Shown: in pieces, positions 45,901-57,285 of the stretch
Layout: each line of letters starts with the position of its first letter
Numbering within the stretch: the first letter of the stretch is position 1
DNA from: Xylogone sp. PMI_703
Lineage: Eukaryota > Ascomycota > Leotiomycetes
Reading direction: 5' to 3'
DNA length: 64,000 nucleotides
Assembly: GCA_021399445.1 (NCBI GenBank)
Contig: JAJTUQ010000001.1
Coordinates: 3,844,001-3,908,000 of the forward strand
Made by a program: the position numbers and the translations under genes
Notes under the pieces: model-generated
Database searches by the model: none
Told to the model about the DNA's origin: nothing
Seen by the model: the letters and a program-made list of their open reading frames with translations, nothing else

Positions 45901-47544
45901 CCGTACGGATGTGACCGCAGCTCGGATACAGAAGAAGTGCCGAATCCTTGCGAACCCGAACCACGACACGATATCACTCGTCGTTGCAAAATCCTAGAAG
46001 GGAAAGGGCACGAAAGTCTGGATTACCTCACCACACGCCACATCTAGCTTATTTCATTTACACGTGGGCCAAGCACGAAGTGATGTACAGACCTTACGTA
46101 CAGTAAGATACAATAATGCTTACTTTGTATGGACCTGGTGGTTGTCTTGCTTGGCTCTTACTCAGCCCTATATACTACATACATACGGCGGCACACGTGT
46201 GTGTTTGCTATATTACTGATGCGGAGCACAACACTCCACCAACTGCAATTGATGAGAAGAACAGCCCACACGTGCGTTTGTCCACTTTCTTCCTTGAATA
46301 ATCGTCGTCAGCGTGCATTGAGCAAGCAAGTAAACATGGAACACAGCAAGGCAGATCCACAGGGCATTTGATATTGTGGTTTTCCCTACACAGTAAAAAT
46401 ACGGTCAGAGGAAGGGAAGGTTCAGCCGCATCATGGAAATCACTCACCGCAAGTACGCATTTTTTTTCGCCCTTGGTAGTGCATGTAATCACTATCACAA
46501 TGCAGTAATCGTGCTGTTCTAAATCTTCATGCTTTGAAACATATCAAAGTGGAGAGATTTCAAACTAAGGTACCTCCGTACATGGTACCATACCGATACA
46601 CCACATATATACACTACGGCGTACGATTTGATGCAGCATATCACAAGATAGCAAGTAATTGATAAAGTCCGGGTTGCCACCCCGCGGTTCTTGTGCTTCC
46701 GTTTTCCCACTCATAGCATAAAATGCGGGGATGACTTAATGATCTCTTTCGTGCTTATATCGGAGTCCGGTACGGAGGGTATTAGCCCGAGTGAAACTTC
46801 TACACGCACATTGTGCGAGTACGAGTAAAGGAGCTAGTATTGTTGCGTGCTACATATATTACTATTGCATGGTTTCCAAGCCCTTTTCTCGTGTTTGATT
46901 GTGCTCGAGTAACGAACGGTACCCTTTAGTTAGGACTATTATGGTGCTGTACTGTACTGTACATCCTCGAATTGTGATTGCTCGTTGGATGAGACATTAG
47001 ACCTTAATCGTGTGGTGTTGCATTACTGTATTTGAAAAGTACAGTACTAAAGTTAGTGAGTTGGTTGATTATCAAACATCACCACCAGATACACTACATT
47101 GTACTTTTGTTATCAATACACTCACCTACATCTGATAATAACAAGAACATGACAAATATAAAACCTGTATGATAACTCAGCTCTTGAAATCTTCCCTGCA
47201 TGCCCCCATCCAATGAGCACCCACATGGAGATACTTCCGCTCATTCGTCGTCGCCATCGTCGTTCGCCATCGCCATCGCGCATCATCAGGTCGCCACAAA
47301 AACAAACTTGTTATAAAAAGTAGCGGGGTGGGTGTGCTCTAGCATGTAGATCGCAAACACTTCTCCGGGGATCTCCCTCCTCCTCCCCCTCCATCATCTC
47401 AACAGCATCAGCAGCACAGACAGTGGGACTAAAAACTCAACTGCTGCAGTACTAAACAGAAAGTGGTGTGAAGGCGAGCAAAAGGTAAAAACACGCACGC
47501 TCCTGGCAACATCAGCGGGATTTTCCAGAGCCCTTGTTTGCGGT

Positions 47545-47573
47545 ATCATCATCACCATCATCATCACCACCGG
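47545..47573. repeat. ATC/ACC trinucleotide repeat
   Basis: A short run of ATC units interrupted by ACC. A related CGTCGCCATCG-type tract lies nearby at about 47245-47285. Both are in the gene desert. Confidence 0.65.
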
Positions 47574-50500
47574 CGATCAAAACCGACTGGCCAGTCCCCC
47601 GTCATGATTATCTGATTATCTGGGAGACATCTGCACCTGGGGATTGTTTGGGAAAGAACAACGTGCGGTTGATGCGATGTTGCGCAACGGAACCAGCTCT
47701 CCGGACGAGGGTTGCAGCGAGTCTACTGTCTACACGCCGGTTGAGCGTCCCCCGGTGGTTGGATGCCGGTGATCACCATTGGACGTTTGATGCTGCTGCT
47801 GCAGTGGTGGGGTTTGGCAAGTGGCAGTTGGGTTTGGATACATGATACATACATGATGTACCAGTACGTACGGTAACAGCCCACCAGCCCTGTGGTTTAC
47901 CCCTCATTCTTTCTCCTGGTGCTTCTTTTCTCTTCTCTTTTTATTGCCTCTTTTTCCTTTGGCGAGTATGTGGCAAGACGGTCTATTTTCTGGTGTTGTA
48001 TCGTGGGATTTTAGGCTCGAAACACGACTACTGCTGCTGCCACTGCTGCTGTTCCCTTCGGAGGATATTCCACCTCCGGTGAACACAACGGCCTCGGAGT
48101 ATTTGAACAGAGGGAATTCAGCTGAAGATTCGGCCTGTCCGTACTCGCAGATAGCTTTTGACAAGGTGAGAGAAATTTTTTTCTCTCCCCTCCTGATGTC
48201 ACCTTCGTCATCCCCGCGCAATCCCCGGGTCGACGACTACTGCACGCTTTGGACGAAGTGGCTTTTAAAGTTAGAAGCAGAGATGGCTGCTTCCTTGCTT
48301 TCAGAGAGTAAAACTCGTACCCATCCGTATACAGAGGTCCATACACTGCACTGCACTGTACGGTATTGTAACTGCCACCAATCAGCTAGGCAAGAACATA
48401 CAGCGAGCAAGCCATGAGGAGCCAGCCACGCATGTAACTGTGTGTACTGCAATGTAGAGGTAGAGCAGACGCCAAAGCAAGGGATGAGGGAATGGAAGAA
48501 GGATGGAGGAATAGAGGAATGGAGGATGGAAGCAATGGCGGGGCGTACATACATGATGCATCATGTACCTGTGCACCTGCAGCGCACCATTTCCAGCACC
48601 GTCCAGCAGGCAGCTTCAGATCCCTCTCGCTGTCGGGCTTCTAGGTTCTCTCCCTTCATCGTCAACCACGAGCACGAGCGTGCACTAGCTGCTCTCGGTT
48701 GTGCATTTTTAATATCTGTCCCGCGCCTCATCATCTATCCTGCACCGTATACAACACTGTACCGTAGTAACGTTATCGTTTAATCCTGCAGAGAGCCCAA
48801 CGAGGATTTCGTCTGGTGCTGTACGATATAGTAGGTACTGGGTACAGCCCAGTTCAGTACAGGACAGTAACAATGGGCATAGTCCTGCGGTCTCGGGAAA
48901 TTAATTTAAACAAGATCCTCCAGCTGCCTTTTCTTCGCCACCTTGCTGTGTGTGTTGGACACGTGGGTGTGGAATGCGCGGTTCTTGGGTGTGTGGATAC
49001 ATTACAGTGGATTGCTGCTGGCCCAAGTTCAGTGCAGTACTGTAGCAGTATGGATAAGATAGGATAGGACAGCACTGACATATTGCCTTCCTTGGACTGG
49101 ATGAATGTCCTGAGTCGTGGCTGTGGGCACAGAAAGGTGGCTAGATGGTGCGTTTCAGGAAGAGCACAGTGATTTGGTGGTTCTGTTCTGTAGGTGAAAG
49201 CTAGGTTTGTGCTATGTGATGGCTCGCTTTCGTAGCTGTTGGTGTAGCACGTGGTGGTGGAGACTGTCATAATATGATAGGAACTACCTATCCTAACCGG
49301 TACTGTAGCCCGGAGAGCATACCGCAATCTCGTTCGGTATCACGATCTCATGGATTATTGCTTTTGTATCCCGTCAGGCCTGGCTTTACTTACTCGATAC
49401 AGCCCACCGAGCTGCCTGTAATTGAATACAGTACATGTGTAGCTCAAAAACACCGAAACGTAGCTCTGCTAGTCTACTTTCCATGTGAATGTCGCCGAAT
49501 TGATAAGTATGTCCCCGAAATGATAAGTCATACCGGGAATAGCAAGGAGACAGTCCAGTGCGTTGTACTCCAGCTTCGCCACACCTCCAGACGACTAATC
49601 AATCCATAGCTCTCCGCACTCTCCATCGATATCCACTCTACAGTACTCATCCCATTGTTTCGCAGTACAGAAGGACCAAGGAGCTTTAATTCTTAGCACA
49701 GCCTGTACTACCGTACCTAATCACACTAACCACACACAACTTCTGTATAAAGTTAACACCACACACTCTCTCTAATGACCTTCAGGGGGCCTCTTATCAC
49801 AGCCATCCAGCCCCAGCCCAGCCACTGGTTGTTAAAGGAAGCTGCTTAAATCCATGTGCATTGTATGCGGCTGCGCCTTCTTCTCAGGTACAGCCTTCCG
49901 GTATAGGTGATAGTTACATGTGATTACCCCTTGCTTGCATAATTCGCAACGGCTTTTTTTCTTCTTTGTCTGCCTTCCCCCTTTTTTTGCTTCTTTAGCT
50001 ATGGTCGGTCGGTCCGGAGAGTTTGGGACGAGGCAGACTGGTAGGCTAGCTGGATGGATGGGTTTGATATTTTGTCATTCTGAGATCTTACTCAGTGGCA
50101 TCGTAATGTCGTACGTAGGCAGTTAAGGGGATATGATCAGCTGATAAAAGGGCTTGGAAAGCTTCTGCGTCCTTCTCCTTATGGTTGAGACACTGTAGAA
50201 ATGAGTGGGCGGCGACTGTTGCGAGTGAGTGTCTGGACTACATGGCTGCATGCTCAATATCAATCCACGACATCAGATGTCAAATGATATCAAGTTCCGC
50301 GGCAGTCATCAAGTCAAGCTACCAAAACAATCACAAAGGTCTCGGGAAACAGTAAAAGACTGATCACATTCTCACAATAACGCTTCTCTCTCTCTCTTCT
50401 GTCCACCTATCTCAATCTGTACTCCCCTAAGTAGTAGCACAGATCTAAGTCAGTTCAGTTAGTTAATCGAGGCAAGTAAGATGTTGTGCTTGGGTCATCA

Positions 50501-51690
50501 TCAACTGGGCAACAAACATGCATCTATGTAACCACTACACTCACCATACGCAACGCAACGTTAGACAAAAAGGAGATCTTAATGACCTCCTTATTTTGTA
50601 GTACCCCAGACTTCTACACTCGTGGTTGTACAGAGCTGCGATGAGATTTCTCTGATCGTAATCAGGGAAAGAAGTATGCCTTCTGTGAAATTGTAGAAGA
50701 AACTTTTCTCCTCGCATTTCAAGTGTATAATGAAGCTATTCGTACAGAGGTAGTAATATCTCTTCTACTTAGATCCAATTCAAATATGGAAATGATCAGA
50801 ATATCTCCTTCTCTAGAATCAAATCAACCAGTTTCTTTTGATAAGAAAAAGCACTTGCATTTCAACTATGAAACAGGTAGTACATAGATCAACAAAAATG
50901 AACCTCTCTCACGACTACCTACCTAGACAGGACACAATATCCACATCTCACACTCGTCGCCTCAAAATCTCTCTCCCCTGCTTTCTCAACAACAACACCG
51001 GCTCCCCTATCCGGTTCCCGGCGAGAGAAGGCTAGGGAAGTTGCCGCGTGTAGTATACGTGCAATTACAAGGTGTAACTATAACCTATCCGCCCTCTTCC
51101 TTGCCCCTGATCACAGGATCTGCCACGACCTTTGCATGCATGCAGCCGTTGAGAGATGTGTGCTGCGTTTTTGTCTGAGATATAGTAGGTTTGTGTCATT
51201 GCCGGCTTGAGATCGATCGATAGGTAGATATGATTGCTAGCCGTTCTTGTTATTGTTGTTGGTGGTGGTGTTGATTGTACTATGAAGGAGGTATTGGGGT
51301 GACGAAGGGACTGGAGGAGGCTGGGGGCTGCTCGTGCTATGATGAGTCTTGTTGAATGGGGATGATAATGGAGTTGAGGTTGAATTGATGTATGTTCCAC
51401 TTGACTATGTTTGGTAGGTAGATCCACTACGATTAGATTAGAGGTCGTAAGATAATTGTACTCACGTGGGAAAGTATTAGAACTTCATGAATTATAGCCC
51501 CGGAAAGACTAGGCTGTCGTTGGTCTTCTTCCATTTATCAGTCGAATCCCAGCTAATCTAGTAATACATGCTCTATCAGCTAGGTTCCCTATATATCTCT
51601 TCAAGGTTGATAGCTCATAAGCCTATAGTTGCCAGAGTCGAGACAGCCGATATTCCCGCTCACTGTGTTATAAAATAGTGGTCTTCATCT

Positions 51691-53980
51691 TCATTTAATC
51701 CCAACAAAGCCAATTCCGTCCCTCGCAATCTTAGTCGCAGCCTTTAAAGCTTGCTCTTCTACATCTGTCCACTTGACACTCAGTTGATCCCACTTCTTGA
51801 AACTGAATTCCTTTCTATACTGTCTGTGCATAGCTTGGAGCCTGCTCATCTCTCTTGGATCCCCCGATCCGCTGTATACAATCAGAGCTGTACAAGGTGG
51901 GAGGGCCTCATAAATCTTAGACAGGCGCCTTGTGAGATCTGCTGTTGCCTTTTCGATTGGAGTAGAGAAGTCAATGGGAAGGTTGTCTACCGCGGGAAGG
52001 GGATCGTCAGTTTTGCTGTCATCTTTTAGTTCGACAGATCCTAGGCCAGGCACATTTGTATTCCACCATCCCTTCAAAGCCTCTAACTCTCTCATCCTTG
52101 CCCAGACGAAGTCAACACCTCCTCCTGGTATCTCCTTCCCATCAGGATCTCCTAATACCGCCCGGACCACACCTTGCGTTACTTCCTCGTCATTTTTGCA
52201 GCCTATGATATGGGTCGCAGCAGCGCCTGCACCTTTTTTTGGATCACCCCAATCTATAGCGGCGCTTGTTCTTCCACCCATAGACCCAGGTATTCCAGTA
52301 CCGCCTTGACTCTTGAACTTTACCCCAGTCCTTGCTATTCTTTTGAAAATATTCTCTCCCGCAGCGTCACTCGTACCCCACATTTTGCCTTTCTCACATT
52401 TTTGCTTTAGAAGATCAAGGCATGTTTTAGCATCCTCAATGGAATCATGACCGGCGCCCGGGCCTGTAGTTCCATGGCCCTTTTGAATCTCCCTACTTAA
52501 ATATTTCTGTGCGAGCCACTTCAATGAGGACTTCAGAGGTGGTCCACGAGGATGAGGGTAGAGAAGAGCGGTATCAATTACATAAGGATGGGTGAGCTTT
52601 AAGGCTGTTAGATCGGAATTTAGTGAATGGCCAAGTAGGATAGTTCGTGGGTGGAGAATTTTTAATAGCTTCTTTTGGATATCTTGTAAGGTTGTAGTGA
52701 CATTTGCCAGCATTGCTTCAGTGATGCCAGAATACCTAAAATATAACGATTAGTAGCAATTCTCATTGATATATTCCAGAAACTCACATAGTCAGATAAT
52801 CAATAATAGGTTTCTCAGGCTTGACGAGCTCATCTAGTACGACGCTGCCATCCCAACCAACAAGGCTGATGCGAGTGAGCGAGAATTCATTGTCATCTGT
52901 TTTGCACATTTCACAATCCATAGCTAGGACTTCTCGACCAGCCGTCAAGCTTCCCTTCTCAATCTCCTTGTCGGGAACGATGCCATCTTCAAAGTGCTCA
53001 ACCAATGTATCAACCCAGCCATCCTCAGCCGAGTGCTTTGCAGCTTGTCGAGCCAATTTCAACGCATCCCTCTCACTTTCGGTATCATATGAAGCAGGAT
53101 GAAGAACATATTCATTCTCAAGAAGCTCGTCCGGGGGGTGTATAAATTCAGTTATGGCGGTACGCTTGTTCTGCCATCCTAGAGGTTCTCTAGCTGGTTG
53201 AGCACCCTTGTTCTTCTTTTCCTGTTTGCCTTTGGATAGCGGAGCTGTGAGCATGGCGTGGAGGGGCGAATGCATTTGACTGTATTTTGTATCACCTGGT
53301 GTAGTAACAGGCCAAAGGAGTTCGAACATCTCTGTAAATGGTTGTAACGATTCTTGGAGACCCATTTCCTCTAGTTTCCTTGGAAAATAATGATCCGGCG
53401 AGTTCCAGTTGGGGATGTGCTGCTGCAAACTAGGTTTATCACGGCCATCTTTCTCTTCGTTCTGCTCTTCATCTCCATCCTTTTCGATTGCTACTTTCTC
53501 CAAGAACATAGATCTTTCCAATCCAGGGACCATAAGAACGACGACCCTGCGTATTGCATGCCTATTACGGACAGATACAAATTGTGGCGCCTGGCTGTCA
53601 GTTAAGATATATAATACGAGATTCTGTAGATCGCTGATTTTGATCTGAGATTGTAGCCTCGAGGACTTTGCGAACTCTATAGCGGGGTAATTCCCGGATT
53701 CCTTCTTGGGTATTTTTTTAGCCTTTTTGGCAGGACGGCCGTTCTCTACCGTTTGCCATCCTTGCGTGTCTATCTCAGCGCTCTCCCGAGTGTCTCTGGA
53801 ATCACGGCTTGTAGATGTCAGACTCGATTCCGGCAAATTCGACTCGTCTTGGGATGATAGCGATTGGCCCATACCGAGACTGGAGGCATCGTCCTCATGC
53901 TTTCGCTTTCTTCTATGCTTGTCTTTCACATATGACGGAGTGTGGTTACCTTCTACGGTCTCCTCACTGAAACCTTCCAT
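51691..53980 (-). CDS. REX1: RNA exonuclease Rex1-type (DEDDh family)
   Basis: 3'-5' exoribonuclease for 3' trimming of 5S rRNA, tRNA and other RNAs. Two exons, 52788-53980 and 51691-52735, join to 745 aa. Residues 1-120 are charged and Ser-rich with a basic NLS-like cluster (RPAKKAKKIPKKES). The DEDDh exonuclease domain runs from about residue 335: VLAMDCEMCKTDD (Exo I, Asp and Glu), then across the intron YSGITEAML, HPRTILLGHSLNSDLTALKL (Exo II Asp) and AGHDSIEDAKTCLDLLKQKC (Exo III His and Asp). The C-terminal region ends FVGIK. The start is MEGFSEETVEG at 53978-53980; an in-frame upstream TTG is discounted. The next gene upstream is divergent. Confidence 0.88.
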
Positions 53981-54025
53981 GATGTCTGAACGAGCAAGCG
54001 CGAAAGACTCGACCAAATATTCAAT

Positions 54026-54262
54026 TTACTTCCAGAAAGGGAACTTTGCATGCGGTGTGAAGTGGCAGAATTGTGGAGCTAAGACTCGATTCGGATCAAC
54101 CTTTAAGAGGTCCATCAACAGATCTGATACCAGGATGCATATATTCTCTTGATTACCAGATGTCGCAAGCCTAGTCCAGACTTGCGCATAAGTTTCTGAG
54201 CTTGGGATGAGATACTCCACAAGTTGTACTAGTATATCCTGGTGACAAACCGCTATATTAGA
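54026..54262 (-). other. orphan coding-like frame upstream of REX1
   Basis: An open frame of 78 codons on the minus strand, ending at the stop 54026-54028, reads like real protein: QDILVQLVEYLIPSSETYAQ, then VWTRLATSGNQENICILVSD and NRVLAPQFCHFTPHAKFPFW. It has no ATG near its beginning; the only in-frame Met is internal. It is in the same frame as REX1 but separated from it by a stop, and splicing the most obvious intron after FPFW does not restore the REX1 frame. It could be the last exon of a small unrecognised gene whose first exon overlaps the Mis18-like start region, an alternative 5' exon, or a remnant. Confidence 0.35.
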
Positions 54263-54411
54263 TCAAATCGCGAGAAAACACGGTCGACGCGTCCACTCAG
54301 TATCAATATCCTTCGACTTCTAGAGAGAATACACCGGCAGGTTCTCAGTTTGGCGAATTAACGCCGTGAAATTATCATTGCATACGGCCGGTATCCTGAT
54401 TGTAGAGCAGC

Positions 54412-56483
54412 ATGTCAACAGACATTGTGTCATGCTTTTGTCTACAATGCAATACTGAGCTGGGCCGCTTTAGGAACTCCTGGACCCGAATTGGGAACAC
54501 TTACTATTCTGCGGAATATACTATCCACGATAATGGATTTGAACCCACAGGGGAAGTGCGTCCTGCGGGTGCAGCATCGCAGATAGAAAATAGGTACGCC
54601 ACTCAGAATCCAACCTGTATATGAAGACGAATGCTAAAAATTCGTGCCATTTAGTTTCCTACAAGATGTAGTGTGTCATAAATGCGGGAAACTACTGGGT
54701 CTTCGATGCGATAGCGCTCCTGTAGGCCATTTGCTAAGGAGGTAGGTTCCTCGAGCTTACCATAATATCGCCTTGGCGCAAACCTTCGGGAACTGATATA
54801 TGTGGTAGGAATCAATTAATTTTACGGTTAAGCAATATGTCTATGATATCTGAAGGGACTGGTGTCAAAGCAGATGTTAAGATTACAAAAGCGTTACCTC
54901 TAGCTGTGACGAATGGCGAGACTGTAACGGGGTCAAAAGCTTTAAGTATGCAGAATGCACTGTCGAGGCCAGCGAATATCTCCGAGCCATCTAGATTATC
55001 GGATTCATCGTTGCGTGGTTATGACACGGAAAACAGCCAGATAAACCTCCTGCGGTTCAAAACTTGGGCGGAGGATGCTATTAACAGTCAGCAGAAGGAC
55101 ATTGATCGTATTAGTGGGGCTGTAGATCGCATTGAAAGGGAAATGCGCTCATTGAAAGAGATGATGTATGAAATACGAGATGATGTTGTTGCGAATAGGC
55201 AAATCCAGGTTGCAAAACAAGACCCTTCAGGTTTACGGGCCGAACTCGAGGCATTACGGGATGAAGTAAGAATCAATGCTCAGAGACCAATGGCAATGGT
55301 GGAGAGCGACAGAAAGTTTGTTAGGGACACTGCAGCGGAAGTTGAAGAATTACGAAAAGAGCTTCAGAAGCTGAAAAAGAGCAAGAAGAATTCCATAGGG
55401 CCTACCCGTGGTCCACAGCCACCTGTAACGGAACCTGCAGAGACAAGTGTACAGTACCGCCGGCACAAAGAGGGTTTAGCATTACAGAACGGTTCTATCG
55501 GCAGACTTGCCAAAAATGACGCTCACGATGGTATCGCAAACAGAGATTTCCATCAACTACAATCTCCAATAGAGGATTCACCACAGTCCAATCGACAATT
55601 GTCAGATGACGGATACGGGACGACTCATGCGGAAGCTATAGCGACTGGGGCGTCAGGAAAGCCAAGATGGGTATATGTAGGTGCGAGAGATGTTCCCACT
55701 CTGAAAGTTATACTGCCGTATTTCGGTATAAAATATAATAATACCAAGATCATCGACGCCATAAATAGACTGGAGTTACATGTCCGACGGACTGGTCAAG
55801 AGGACACTCCTCACGGTAGAGAATATGGCAAATTAATACCAGCTGGTGAGAGTACAAGGCTTAGCCCACACTCTCCCTCAAGGACATCACTGAAACGATC
55901 CTATGATGATTTAGAAGCCGAGGCAGATGCAGATATGGCCGCGAGATCCAAGAAGTCAACTTGGAAGCCTGAGACGCCAAGCGGAGGTCACAATCTCTCC
56001 GCTATAGAAACAAACAGCGAACCGCGAAGACAGCTTATCTCCCTCCTCAATGATCCGGAGGCGGACCATACGTATACCGAGACTGGTATTGGAAAGCCTG
56101 TCTCTGAAAAGAAGGCAGGCAAAGTTTCAGTGCGGCCTGGGTGGAGGCGAAACTCAGATGGTATATTGATAAACCCACAGGGAAAGATCGATGGACGGAG
56201 TTTGAAATTCCTTGGGAAACCGGCAGCAAACCGGATGCGGAAGGATCGGATAAAAAAGCCGGATGGTGTGTTACCTAGTATTGAGCGAGATCTGGAGAAT
56301 AGTCATCAAAGCGGAACTTCCTCTAGAAAGACTAGCCAACATGTGTTGGAATCGCAGGAGAACTTAGATGAGGCCAGGATGCAGGAAGAAGAACGCGTCA
56401 AGGAAGCAGAGGCCAGGAGAAGGGAGGAACTGCGAGCTAGAGAGCAGCTGGTAGCTCAGACATTGGAAAGTGAGGTTGAATGA
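54412..56483 (+). CDS. Mis18/Yippee-type zinc protein with coiled coil
   Basis: Three exons, 54412-54593, 54655-54741 and 54809-56483, join exactly to 647 aa. The N-terminal Mis18/Yippee zinc-binding fold is built across all exons: CLQC at residues 10-13, then DVVCHKCGKLLGLRCDSAPV (about 65-85), then NQLILRLSNM. Mis18 proteins of this fold prime centromeres for CENP-A loading; Yippee-like proteins have other roles. A coiled coil follows (about 150-280; AVDRIEREMRSLKEMMYEIR, VEELRKELQKLKKSKKNS). A second conserved-looking block is near 365-415 (PRWVYVGARDVPTLKVILPY, then KYNNTKIIDAINRLELHVRR). The C-terminus is a charged coiled coil. The size exceeds classical Mis18, and the centromere role is an inference. 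Confidence 0.75.
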
Positions 56484-57285
56484 TGAGAAGTCTAGTTAGT
56501 GCGGGCATCGATCATTATATAATAAAAATTAGATTACTAGGTACTTGAGTCCTTTTTAATTTTGTAGTGTAAATCTGATTTCATATGCGGGACGTAACTG
56601 TTGGGGATGTTTGAGTGTTCGGTAATTCATCCATGTATTCATCAGCAAACCAGAGCTATGTATGAACTGAACAAGTTGGATTCTATAATCAGATGAGATT
56701 GGAGATGGTATTCATATGTCTATTACAGATATAAATATGCCTCCATAACTTCATAGATGACGTTTCGTTAACATTTATGTATAGCACACTATTGAATTCA
56801 GGGTTCAAGATTGGCTATTGATTTCCATACTCTGATAAATCTGCTTCATATTTCAATCTAATTGCCTCTCAGCGGCGCTCTTCTCTTCCCTACTCCAGAA
56901 TCCAACTGACGCTATTGGAGCATCCAACGTAGTAGCGTGCTTTCATTTGCAGCTACGTGATCCGGTGGATTTGTCAGTTCTTAGAAGCCTGTAAGTGAGT
57001 TGGGTCGCCTAACTTTCCCTCTCATGATAAGGGTATCATGGAGTTATTTCGTAGGGCATTCGAAATCTGGTGTTCTCCACACATACCCCTGCCTTTTCGA
57101 AGATTGCGTAGGTGCTGCACATGCTCAGCAACTTTAATCCATCCTGTTGGCCGGGCTTGAATTATAACCTCGACTCGAAGTAGATCCTACCGATGTTCTC
57201 TGAATAGGCAACCGGGTGAATATAAAAACAGGACCAAAGCTTCCTATAGCTTGCAGTAGACGGTAATACCAGTGAACTGAGAGTA
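56484..57285. other. convergent intergenic region, no gene seen
   Basis: 802 bases between the Mis18-like and modin-like genes. No coding frame or repeat is recognised. Confidence 0.5.

Larger units (their letters stand above)
40727..49715. repeat. dispersed TACNGTA palindrome cluster
   Basis: Copies of TACNGTA start at 40727, 41440, 41445, 41818, 42243, 42248, 42545, 42678, 42959, 43492, 43620, 44301, 45297, 46099, 46950, 46955, 47024, 47040, 47869, 48359, 48760, 49038, 49301, 49427, 49639 and 49709. That is 26 in about 9 kb, where random sequence would give two or three. GGTACC is also frequent (for example 43750, 43831, 45003, 45356, 46569, 46584). The copies are not in a fixed array or spacing and their flanks differ, so this is not a tandem repeat or a CRISPR. 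The function is unknown. Confidence 0.7.
40215..51690. other. 11.5 kb gene desert, rich in TACNGTA palindromes
   Basis: No reading frame here looks like a protein gene. Frames are short, many lack an ATG, and no family motif or paired splice structure appears. The first half (about 40.5-44.8 kb) is clearly GC-richer than the rest of the window; some 60-base lines exceed 60 percent by count. This is not the AT-rich signature of RIP-degraded transposons. The stretch carries microsatellites (separate entries) and many GTAC-centred palindromes. It lies between the bHLH gene start and the REX1 stop. It may be the long promoter and leader of the bHLH gene, a noncoding transcript locus, or both. From 49.8 to 51.7 kb it becomes AT-richer and ordinary. 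Confidence 0.6.

Noticed and set aside
40727..49715. CRISPR-like or tandem-repeat interpretation of the TACNGTA sites
   Set aside because: Sites are 7-12 bases, irregularly spaced and without constant flanks, and this is a eukaryotic nuclear region.
53981..54016. N-terminal extension of REX1
   Set aside because: It starts with TTG and reaches a stop just upstream; the ATG at 53978-53980 is preferred.
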